The position numbers and the translations under genes were made by a program. A stretch of DNA of 64,000 nucleotides from Proteiniclasticum sp. (GTDB lineage Bacteria; Bacillota; Clostridia; Clostridiales; Clostridiaceae). The stretch spans positions 1-64,000 of the forward strand of contig NZ_DOPX01000032.1 in the NCBI RefSeq assembly GCF_003514505.1, written 5' to 3'. The first letter of the stretch is position 1; every line of letters begins with the position of its first letter. Under the pieces are notes generated by a model that was not told the DNA's origin, ran no database searches, and was given only the letters and a program-made list of their open reading frames with translations. Below are positions 57,382 through 64,000 of the stretch, in pieces.

Positions 57382-58998
57382 ATGAAAATCGGAATACCGG
57401 CGTCAAGAGGCTATGCCATCGGACAAGCATTTATCAAGAAACATGTGGAGCTGAACATCACGGATGAGAAGGTCCAGGATGTGGCCAAGGAGAAGGATCT
57501 TTTAAGAAAGGCCTGCGAAAAGTCCAAGGTCCAGCTGGAGAAAATCAAGAAGAAAGCACTGGATTCCATGGGAGAGGAAAAAGCCATGGTCTTTGATGCG
57601 CATCTGATGCTTTTTGATGATCCTGAGTTTATCGGAGCCATCGAAGGAGAGATCGAGAACAACGGTCTTAATGCTCTGAAGGCAGCAAGTGATGTGAGCA
57701 GCAGCTATGTGGCGATCTTCGAATCCATGGAAGATGAGTATATGAGAGAACGTGCTGCGGACATCAAGGACGTGGCCAAGAGACTGATGAACAACCTTGC
57801 GGGCATTGAGGACAGCTTTGATATTGAAGAGACCAATACCATTGTCATTGCCCATGATCTGACACCTTCTGATACAGCGCAGCTGGATAAGGAGAAGGTT
57901 ATTGCGTTCCTGACCAATATCGGCGGAAGAACCTCCCATAGCGCCATCATGGCCAGAACACTGGAGATTCCTGCGGTGGTGGGTCTTCATGACATCACAG
58001 AATCTGTTCAGAATGGGGATATCCTTATTGTGGATGGAATTGAAGGAAGAGTCATCATTGATCCGGACCATGAAACTGTAACAAAGTATGTGGCCCTTCA
58101 GGAAGCCTACAATCAGGAAAAGGAAGAACTGAAGAAGCTGGTGGATGTGAAAGCCAAAACTAAGTCCGGCAAGCGCATTGAAGTGGCAGGAAATATCGGA
58201 AAGCCTGAGGATGTCCATAAGGTTCTGGAAAATGGAGCTGATGGCATTGGGCTCTTCCGTACAGAGTTCCTCTATATGGACAGAGATGATATGCCAACAG
58301 AAGAAGAACAGTTTGAATCCTATAAGTATGTGCTGGAAAAGATGGAAGGAAAGCCTGTGGTCATCAGAACCCTGGACATTGGTGGAGACAAGCAGCTGCC
58401 TTACCTGGCAATGCCTAATGAGATGAATCCATTCCTTGGTTACCGTGCCATCAGACTGTGTCTGGACCGTACAGATCTCTTTAAGATTCAGCTGAGAGCG
58501 CTTTTAAGAGCATCCGTTTATGGAAACCTCAAGGTGATGTTCCCAATGGTGTCTTCTCTTAGTGAGTTCCAGAAATCCAAGGAACTGGTGGAAGAATGCA
58601 CCCTGGAGCTGAAGGCGGAAGGTCATGCAGTTTCTGATTCCATCGAGTGGGGCATCATGGTGGAGATTCCAGCCGCTGCTGTCATGGCAGATGAACTGGC
58701 AAAGCATGTGGATTTCTTCTCCATTGGGACCAATGATCTGATTCAGTATACCTTGGCTGCAGACCGTATGAGTGAGAAAGTGTCCTACCTTTATGATCCA
58801 ATGCATCCAGCGGTGCTGAGACTGATCAAGATGACTATTGATGGTGCACATTCCCAGGGTAAATGGTGTGGTATGTGTGGAGAGATGGCTGGAGATGAGA
58901 CTGCAATTCCTACGCTTGTGGAATATGGCCTGGATGAGTTCTCCATGTCTGCTTCCTCCATCCTAAGAGCAAAGCAGGTCATTCTCGAACAGGAATAA
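57382..58998 (+). CDS. ptsI: Phosphoenolpyruvate-protein phosphotransferase (PTS enzyme I)
   Basis: 538 residues, slightly shorter than the usual about 570. Phospho-accepting H186 lies in GGRTSHSAIMARTLEIPAVVG; the PEP-binding barrel has GLFRTEFLYMDR, FPMVSSLSEF and the active cysteine in CGMCGEMAGDE. It would pass phosphate from PEP to HPr. No HPr gene is adjacent and no sugar permease is in the window, so it could serve general sugar uptake, regulation or a dihydroxyacetone-type system. Confidence 0.92.
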   Translation: MKIGIPASRGYAIGQAFIKKHVELNITDEKVQDVAKEKDLLRKACEKSKVQLEKIKKKALDSMGEEKAMVFDAHLMLFDDPEFIGAIEGEIENNGLNALKAASDVSSSYVAIFESMEDEYMRERAADIKDVAKRLMNNLAGIEDSFDIEETNTIVIAHDLTPSDTAQLDKEKVIAFLTNIGGRTSHSAIMARTLEIPAVVGLHDITESVQNGDILIVDGIEGRVIIDPDHETVTKYVALQEAYNQEKEELKKLVDVKAKTKSGKRIEVAGNIGKPEDVHKVLENGADGIGLFRTEFLYMDRDDMPTEEEQFESYKYVLEKMEGKPVVIRTLDIGGDKQLPYLAMPNEMNPFLGYRAIRLCLDRTDLFKIQLRALLRASVYGNLKVMFPMVSSLSEFQKSKELVEECTLELKAEGHAVSDSIEWGIMVEIPAAAVMADELAKHVDFFSIGTNDLIQYTLAADRMSEKVSYLYDPMHPAVLRLIKMTIDGAHSQGKWCGMCGEMAGDETAIPTLVEYGLDEFSMSASSILRAKQVILEQE

Positions 58999-59022
58999 AA
59001 GTACTAGAATCATTTGAATAGA

Positions 59023-59062
59023 CAGAAGAAGTCAGTGTTTCCGCTGGCTTCTTCTTTTTTTG
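59023..59062 (+). terminator. Terminator after ptsI
   Basis: AGAAGAAGTCAG (59024-59035) pairs with CTGGCTTCTTCT (59044-59055) with one wobble, followed by seven T. Confidence 0.92.
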
Positions 59063-59490
59063 TCTTTTCTAAAAGAATATTATAGTGAACAATCAATGAG
59101 ATTTAGAAATGAGGAGACTACTCTTCGGAAATCGTTGAATTAATGCTGTGGGTGATAGCAGATATTCATAAAATGATTGGATATTCTAACGGGGACATTG
59201 ATAAGATAGTGAAAAGGATAAGGTTTTATAGCTTTGATTTCAAGGGATTTCACTTGTGGTTTGATAGATTGTTTATAGCACATCAATTATCAGAATTATT
59301 GTGAAAAAACCCATGGCGATTTAAAAAAATTAGCGAATAGTTACAGTTGTTTAAATATTTAATATAATTAATTCTATAATTATACAAGTGTGTATAATTT
59401 TAATAATTTGAGGAATTTTTAAGTTTTTATGTCGATGAACAGTAATTTGTTTAGTTTTAATTTAAGAAAAGTGGATAATTCATAGAAAAT
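59063..59490. other. AT-rich region upstream of the Tad pilus operon
   Basis: About 430 bp, clearly richer in A and T than its surroundings and without a supported gene. It holds an inverted repeat at 59378-59399. It probably contains binding sites or an UP-like element for the pilus promoter. Confidence 0.5.
59378..59399. repeat. Inverted repeat upstream of the Tad operon
   Basis: Arms AATTATAC (59378-59385) and GTATAATT (59392-59399) are perfect over 8 bp with a 6-nt spacer, about 95 bp before the -35 box. Size and position suit a dimeric regulator. Confidence 0.5.
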
Positions 59491-59493
59491 CAA

Positions 59494-59522
59494 TTGACAA
59501 AATAATCAGACGAGTTTAAAAT
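59494..59522 (+). promoter_or_regulatory. Promoter of the Tad/Flp pilus operon
   Basis: TTGACA at 59494-59499 (consensus) and TAAAAT at 59517-59522 with 17-bp spacing, about 50 nt before flp. Confidence 0.8.
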
Positions 59523-59573
59523 GAGGATATAAAAACGTTGCTGTTTTATTTATCTTATTAAAAAGGAGAGAGA

Positions 59574-59768
59574 ATGATGGATCTACTAAAAAGAATCTGG
59601 AAAGAAGAAGAAGGGCAGGGACTTGTGGAGTATGGACTCATCTTACTATTGATGGTAGTTATTGCAGTTGCTGTAGTATCATTGTTTAGACCACAGATTA
59701 ATGCACTTTTCCAGAGAATTGGAAATGAAATTAACGATGCTCCAGGTGCAGTAGAATCTGGTACTTGA
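59574..59768 (+). CDS. flp: Flp/Fap-type major pilin
   Basis: 64 residues. A short charged leader ends in EEEG, cleaved before QGLVEYGLI, with the class IVb E-Y pair (Glu at +5, Tyr at +6), followed by one hydrophobic helix (about 21-39). This is the subunit of Tad pili used in adhesion. AAGGAG is 5 nt from ATG 59574 and 8 nt from ATG 59577, so the second ATG is equally possible. It is first in the operon, separated from tadV by a very stable hairpin. Confidence 0.92.
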   Translation: MMDLLKRIWKEEEGQGLVEYGLILLLMVVIAVAVVSLFRPQINALFQRIGNEINDAPGAVESGT

Positions 59769-59790
59769 TGCTAATGTATAACTGATTATA

Positions 59791-59820
59791 GTAAAGCCCC
59801 CCTCATCAGGGGGGCTTTAC
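59791..59820 (+). terminator. Very stable hairpin between flp and tadV
   Basis: GTAAAGCCCCCCT (59791-59803) pairs perfectly over 13 bp with AGGGGGGCTTTAC (59808-59820) around CATC. There is no T-tract afterwards, so it may act as a partial terminator or as a 3' stabiliser that keeps pilin mRNA more abundant than the downstream genes. Confidence 0.75.
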
Positions 59821-59843
59821 CACACTAGAAGGCGGTGGTACAC

Positions 59844-60413
59844 ATGGCGGAAACAATATTCACAGTTCTGTTATTTCTTTTACTCGTCATGAGTGTTTAT
59901 CATGACTATAGGACTCAGAAAATCCCCAATAAGATTACAGTTCCAACCATAGCAGCAGGAGTGATTCTTTCAACTGTTTATTTTGGGATTTCTGGACTAT
60001 GGTCCAGCCTTTTAGGTTTCATTGTAGGATTTCTCATACTCCTTCTTCCCTTTATCTTAGGAGGAATGGGAGCGGGAGATGTGAAGCTCATGGCAGCTAT
60101 TGGAGCAGTCATGGGAGCAAGATTTGTGTTCATGACCTTTATCTATACTGCCATCGTCGGTGGGATCATTGCCATTGGATATGGAATCTATAAAAGAGGT
60201 TTTGGAACTTCATTCAAGCTTTTTGGAGGTTTCCTCATAAGTCCGCTGATGAAATTTCTTTATGGACTGACGGGGTACCATAGATTTATTGAATGGTATG
60301 GAACAATGAAAAAGAGTGAAACAAAGATTGGTAAGCTCTATATCCCCTACGCGATTCCCATAGCCATAGGGGCGGCATTGGTCTACACCAATTGGATTCC
60401 CAGTTTTTTCTGA
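59844..60413 (+). CDS. tadV: Prepilin peptidase (A24 family, TadV/CpaA)
   Basis: 189 residues, polytopic. Two catalytic aspartates are visible: D21 in YHDYRTQKIPN and D79 in GGMGAGDVK, the GxGD protease motif. It cleaves the leader of the Flp pilin and TadE/TadG pseudopilins in the membrane. GGCGGTGG at 59831-59838 favours ATG 59844 over GTG 59835. Confidence 0.93.
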   Translation: MAETIFTVLLFLLLVMSVYHDYRTQKIPNKITVPTIAAGVILSTVYFGISGLWSSLLGFIVGFLILLLPFILGGMGAGDVKLMAAIGAVMGARFVFMTFIYTAIVGGIIAIGYGIYKRGFGTSFKLFGGFLISPLMKFLYGLTGYHRFIEWYGTMKKSETKIGKLYIPYAIPIAIGAALVYTNWIPSFF

Positions 60414-60433
60414 CCTGAATGAGGTGAAGGATT

Positions 60434-60847
60434 ATGTTAAGAAGATGGAAGAGAATGAAAGAGGAAGATGGCCAGGGAATTGTAGAGTTTGCCATCGCAA
60501 TTCCTTTGGTTTTATTCGTTCTTCTTGGCATTCTGGAATTTGGATGGCTGTTTAATGCGAAGATTACACTGACCAGCGCGGCCCGTGAAGGTGCGCGTGT
60601 TGCGGTAGTGTCCACTATAGATCAAAGAAACCGTGCCTACATCGCATCCTCGGAAGCGGTGGCTGGTGTGAGCGGAATCACAATTCCGAATGATAGTACA
60701 CATTTCAAGTATTCAACGAATGATGAGATCATCAACAATACAAATAATGCAATTGTTGAAATCAAAGGATTGGTTCAGCCGCTGGTGGGATTATTCTTCA
60801 ATGGACCAGTAGAGATACAAGCAAAAGCAGTGATGAGGATTGAATGA
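60434..60847 (+). CDS. tadE: TadE-like minor pseudopilin
   Basis: 137 residues: short basic leader, then EEDGQGIVEFAIAIPLVLFVLLGILEFG, the TadE pattern of a G/xxxxEF processing site and a hydrophobic helix (about 18-38), with an AAREGARVAVVS segment after it. It probably helps start or anchor the Flp pilus. The end is close to tadG, with only 16 nt between. Confidence 0.9.
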   Translation: MLRRWKRMKEEDGQGIVEFAIAIPLVLFVLLGILEFGWLFNAKITLTSAAREGARVAVVSTIDQRNRAYIASSEAVAGVSGITIPNDSTHFKYSTNDEIINNTNNAIVEIKGLVQPLVGLFFNGPVEIQAKAVMRIE

Positions 60848-60863
60848 AAGGAGGAGAATGGAG

Positions 60864-62003
60864 ATGCTGCTAAAAAGGCTGTTTCGGGATGAAAAAGGCG
60901 CAGCGGGTATTTTTATGCTTCTCTTTCTGTTTATGGTAATTTTAGGGTTTTCGGCCCTTGTTGTTGATGCAGGTATGCTGTATACAAGCAGAAGACAAAT
61001 GGTGACTGCTGCGGATGCGGGAGCCCTTGCAGGGGCAAGAGAAATGGAAAAAACCATGGGGGTTACGGATGCTTTGGTTTTGGCAGGTATCAAATCTGAG
61101 GCCATTAGGATAGCAAAGGAAACGGCGATCAGCAATGGGGCCGAGGGAGTACCTTTTGTAGAAATTAAGAAAATGAATGTCACCCTTGAAAATGGATCAA
61201 CCGACTACCGTGATGTCATCGTAGTATCCCCGCAGAAAAATGACAGTTTGTTTTTTGCAAGACTCCTTGGATTCAACAACCAGGATGTCAGTGCCAGTGC
61301 AGTTGCTACCTGGGGTTATGTCAAAAAGACCGCCGGTGGACATATTCTACCCATTTATCTGACAAGAGAATCTTATGAAGCTGGCAGAGATTATCTCCAC
61401 AGTGAGAAGATTATGATTAATGGAGTAGAGTATCCAAATAATACAGGATACATCTATCTGGATCCTGCATGGAACGGGCAGAGTGTCATCAACAGTGCAC
61501 TTGCGGGAAATTCTAGTAAAATCACAATGTTCATTGACCAGGAGTTTGAAGGAAAGCCTGGACAGGCGAACTCCCTTATAGGCTCCGTAGAAGATAGAAT
61601 GAAGAAAGCAAACAGTTTGCCAACACAATTAGAACGAGAAAGATTCATGTATGGGCTGATTCCAATAGCAGACTTTGTGAGATCTCAAGGCAATACACTA
61701 TATTTTGAGATTAAGGAGTTTGCTGTGTATGAAATACTGGATATCATCGTAGACGGATCGAAAAGCAATAAAGATGCAGTGGGTTCAGAGCATGCGCTCC
61801 TTGGCCCGAATTACACATCATTAGGTTCAGGAAACGCAAAATCATATCCGGTCACACCTGATGGAGTGGACTATCCAAAAGGTACAATACTTGGACGAAT
61901 GACTGGGGAGGTTAGGCAATTGGAAGTAATTATTGTCAGCGGAGATCAATTATTTAATCCGGTAGAGCCTGATGCAGCAAAATACAGCAAACTTGTGAAG
62001 TAA
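60864..62003 (+). CDS. tadG: TadG-like pilus assembly protein
   Basis: 379 residues with the TadG N-terminal pattern (RDEKGAAGIFMLLFLFMVILGFSALVVDAGMLYTSRRQMVTAADAG), a single anchor helix (about 14-34) and a large outer domain. AGGAGG at 60849-60854 is 9 nt from ATG 60864 and only 3 nt from ATG 60858, so the former is preferred. A branched hairpin follows before cpaB. Confidence 0.88.
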   Translation: MLLKRLFRDEKGAAGIFMLLFLFMVILGFSALVVDAGMLYTSRRQMVTAADAGALAGAREMEKTMGVTDALVLAGIKSEAIRIAKETAISNGAEGVPFVEIKKMNVTLENGSTDYRDVIVVSPQKNDSLFFARLLGFNNQDVSASAVATWGYVKKTAGGHILPIYLTRESYEAGRDYLHSEKIMINGVEYPNNTGYIYLDPAWNGQSVINSALAGNSSKITMFIDQEFEGKPGQANSLIGSVEDRMKKANSLPTQLERERFMYGLIPIADFVRSQGNTLYFEIKEFAVYEILDIIVDGSKSNKDAVGSEHALLGPNYTSLGSGNAKSYPVTPDGVDYPKGTILGRMTGEVRQLEVIIVSGDQLFNPVEPDAAKYSKLVK

Positions 62004-62009
62004 GCTTGT

Positions 62010-62060
62010 GGTTCATCTGCCTGGAGGGGTGTTCCTCGTAGCGCGGATGGACCCTTTTTA
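62010..62060 (+). terminator. Branched hairpin between tadG and cpaB
   Basis: GGTTCATCTGC (62010-62020) pairs with GCGGATGGACC (62043-62053) through 11 pairs including two wobbles. It encloses a GAGG/CCTC hairpin and is followed by CTTTTTATGTTTT. It looks like a terminator or attenuator that splits the operon. Confidence 0.75.
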
Positions 62061-62092
62061 TGTTTTAGTGGATGAAAGAGAGGGGAGAAACT

Positions 62093-62818
62093 GTGAAACT
62101 GAAAAAACGTGTCCTGGTCATTGCAGTGCTTTTGGCACTTATTACGGTGGCGCTGCTTTATAACTACATCTCAGGGATTGAAGAGCCTCCACCACCGGAG
62201 ATCAAAACAGCAGCTGTCATTACAGCCATCAATACCATTCCGGAAAACACCAGAATCACAGAGGAAATGCTTCAGGTGACGAACATTCCTGAAGATGCGC
62301 TCCATCCCGATGCGGTAAAAGAAGCAGCGGAGATCGTGGGCTTTATCACAAAATCAGAAATCATCACAGGAGAGCAGGTACTGAAAAGTAGGATTGCCTT
62401 CGATCAGGAAGGTACAGAACTTGCCTATTTAATTCCTGAAAACATGAGAGCGCTGACGCTGGCCATTGGAGAAGTGTCTGGCGTAGCAGGTTATATCTCC
62501 GTAGGAGATAAGGTGGACATCCTTGCTACATATACGGAGCCAGGTATTAATCCAACACCCTTTACCATCACCCAGTTCCAGAATATTGAAATCATCAAAA
62601 AAGGCATCAATCCACAAAACAGTCCGGAAGCTTTAGCAGCCAATGGTGGCCTCACAAGCAGTCTGACGCTCCTGGTGACCCCGGAGCAGGCAGAAGTGCT
62701 GGTTTTTGCCAGCCAGTTCGGGTCCCTCAACATGACCCTTAGAAATCCTCTGGACGGTGAGACGGTGAACCTGACTCAGTTTGGCATGGATAACTTTGCA
62801 GAATGGAGGTCGAGGTAA
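62093..62818 (+). CDS. cpaB: Flp pilus assembly protein CpaB (RcpC)
   Basis: 241 residues: one N-terminal membrane helix (about 6-25), then a SAF-type domain (about 45-110, AINTIPENTRITEEMLQVTNIPEDALHP) and the GYISVGDKVDILATY segment. It is a periplasm-facing or outer-surface channel component of the Tad system. AGGGGAG at 62081-62087 favours GTG 62093 over ATG 62072. Confidence 0.9.
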   Translation: MKLKKRVLVIAVLLALITVALLYNYISGIEEPPPPEIKTAAVITAINTIPENTRITEEMLQVTNIPEDALHPDAVKEAAEIVGFITKSEIITGEQVLKSRIAFDQEGTELAYLIPENMRALTLAIGEVSGVAGYISVGDKVDILATYTEPGINPTPFTITQFQNIEIIKKGINPQNSPEALAANGGLTSSLTLLVTPEQAEVLVFASQFGSLNMTLRNPLDGETVNLTQFGMDNFAEWRSR

Positions 62819-63982
62819 GTGGATACCATTAAAGTACTCATTTTAAGTACCAATCTGGAAGAGAAATTTGACATAGAAAATATTCTTACCAATGTGGATT
62901 ACATTTCCATTGCAAGAGATGCAGATACCATGGAAGACGCTTTGGCCATCATTGATGTGGAGAATGTGGATGTGGTTCTGGTCTCTTCCAACTACAATGG
63001 AGACGGCTACGACTTCTGTGAACGTGTCACCACAGAGTATATGGACAAAGCGGTGATTATTATTGAATCAGAAGTCCATGAAGACATCATGCACCGGGCG
63101 CTCTTTTCAGGAGCAAAGGATGTGGTCCTGGTGCCCATCAAACCCAATAAGCTGGTGGACTCCATCTATCAGGCCAATAAGCTCACCAGAAAGAGAATGG
63201 AGTTTCAAAAAGTGACACCTGCGAAGCAAAGAAAATCAACGGGATATGGGCAGATTTTCACCCTCTTCAGCACCAAAGGCGGTGTGGGGAAAACATTTCT
63301 TTCCACAAACCTTGCAGTTTCCCTTGCGAAGAATACGGGGAAGAAAGTAGCCCTGGTGGATTTTGATCTGGATTTTGGCAGCATTGCGCTGGCAATGAAC
63401 CTGACACCACGCTATACCATTTCAGATGTGGTGGATGATATCCGGAATCTGGATCCTGAATACCTGAATACTTATATGACCAGTCATGAGTCCGGAGTCA
63501 AAGTGTTGGCAGCTAACATAGAGCCCAGAATGAATGAATTCATCAATGCGGAGCATATTCAGCTGATTTTAAAGAACCTTCAGCTGGCTTATGATTATGT
63601 CATTGTGGATATGCCCTCCAGATTCTACGATCCAGTGAATCCGGCCTTTGTGTTTGCAGAGAAAGTATTTCTTCTGACAACACCTGAAGTGGCAACGGTG
63701 AGAAACGTCAAAGGAGCCATCGCCACCTTTGTGGACTTCAACTTTCCAAAATCTAAAATATCCGTACTGCTCAACAAGCAAAGCAGAAGAAGTGAGATCA
63801 GACCAAAGGATATCGAAAAAACACTGGGTTATGAAATTCAGTATGTGGTGCCCGCAGACTATAAGAAAGCAACTTCAACGCTGAATCAGGGGATTCCTTA
63901 CGTATCCAAGCACCCCAGAGGATCCATCACAAGATCCATCAATAAGATGGTGAAAACCATTGGAGATGGTAAAGAGTCCTAA
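62819..63982 (+). CDS. tadZ: Pilus assembly ATPase-like protein TadZ/CpaE
   Basis: 387 residues. The N-terminal receiver-like domain (about 1-125) is atypical and lacks a standard phospho-acceptor motif. The C-terminal MinD/ParA-like ATPase domain has the deviant Walker A STKGGVGKT (151-159) and VALVDFDLDFGS. It directs the polar placement of the Tad machine in other bacteria. GTG 62819 directly follows the cpaB stop. The next gene, expected to be the TadA ATPase, lies beyond the window. Confidence 0.92.
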   Translation: MDTIKVLILSTNLEEKFDIENILTNVDYISIARDADTMEDALAIIDVENVDVVLVSSNYNGDGYDFCERVTTEYMDKAVIIIESEVHEDIMHRALFSGAKDVVLVPIKPNKLVDSIYQANKLTRKRMEFQKVTPAKQRKSTGYGQIFTLFSTKGGVGKTFLSTNLAVSLAKNTGKKVALVDFDLDFGSIALAMNLTPRYTISDVVDDIRNLDPEYLNTYMTSHESGVKVLAANIEPRMNEFINAEHIQLILKNLQLAYDYVIVDMPSRFYDPVNPAFVFAEKVFLLTTPEVATVRNVKGAIATFVDFNFPKSKISVLLNKQSRRSEIRPKDIEKTLGYEIQYVVPADYKKATSTLNQGIPYVSKHPRGSITRSINKMVKTIGDGKES

Positions 63983-64000
63983 CAGCAAAGTCAGAAGAAG

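Noticed and set aside
1..64000. tRNA, rRNA, CRISPR arrays, insertion sequences, prophage
   Set aside because: None recognised on either strand: no tRNA-like cloverleaf, no regularly spaced repeats, no transposase or integrase-like protein.

Overview
The window is a chromosomal segment of a low-to-moderate GC Gram-positive bacterium, most likely an anaerobic amino-acid-fermenting member of the Clostridia. The evidence is strong AGGAGG ribosome binding sites, frequent GTG and TTG starts, a zinc-type S14 protein, a four-cysteine adenylate kinase, a KOW protein between map and infA, and a coenzyme-B12-dependent glutamate fermentation operon. I cannot name the genus. No rRNA, tRNA, CRISPR array, insertion sequence or prophage was recognised.

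Layout. 1-3540: two overlapping half-transporter ABC exporter genes. 3675-18887: a long ribosomal protein block in the S10-spc-alpha order, with secY, adk, map, a KOW protein, infA and rpoA, driven by two tandem promoters and a leader of about 200 nt. rpsD is absent from its usual place between rpsK and rpoA. 18951-22310: energy-coupling-factor module ecfA1-ecfA2-ecfT, then truA. 22437-25427: two paralogous membrane GGDEF proteins, each with its own similar promoter, and an acetyltransferase; these interrupt the truA to rplM-rpsI order common in Firmicutes. 25607-26598: rplM-rpsI. 26831-30331: two tandem Na/phosphate cotransporter paralogs; the first is preceded by PhoP-box-like repeats. 30474-31418 (minus): a P1-family aminopeptidase.

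31799-38006 holds the methylaspartate pathway of glutamate fermentation: glutamate mutase (glmS, glmE), its ATPase reactivating partner (glmL), methylaspartate ammonia-lyase (mal), and a two-subunit class I hydratase that in this setting probably acts as mesaconase. Together they would convert glutamate through 3-methylaspartate and mesaconate to citramalate. Citramalate lyase is not in the window, but a citX-like prosthetic-group transferase gene lies at 56766-57335.

38243-53311 is an accessory and regulatory stretch: an ECF sigma factor with a membrane anti-sigma factor, an AraC regulator with a GyrI-like domain, a PAS histidine kinase with an AraC-type response regulator, an FMN-binding-like lipoprotein, an RsmH paralog, a DUF2703 protein, two further lipoproteins, a PadR/HAAS membrane gene set, a NUDIX hydrolase, and a TetR gene with a perfect 20-bp operator-like palindrome. 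54056-56347 encodes a stand-alone ethanolamine ammonia-lyase (eutB, eutC) behind a leader of about 260 nt. 56766-58998 holds the citX-like gene and a PTS enzyme I. 59494 to the end is the start of a Tad/Flp pilus operon (flp, tadV, tadE, tadG, cpaB, tadZ) that continues beyond the window.

Most genes are ordinary housekeeping or recognisable families. The unexplained signals are mainly regulatory: palindromes at 3721, 46018, 53329 and 59378, PhoP-like repeats at 26831, a promoter-terminator pair at 56550-56660, the long eutB leader, and strong hairpins inside the ribosomal and Tad operons. I found no clear case of a wholly new multi-gene system.
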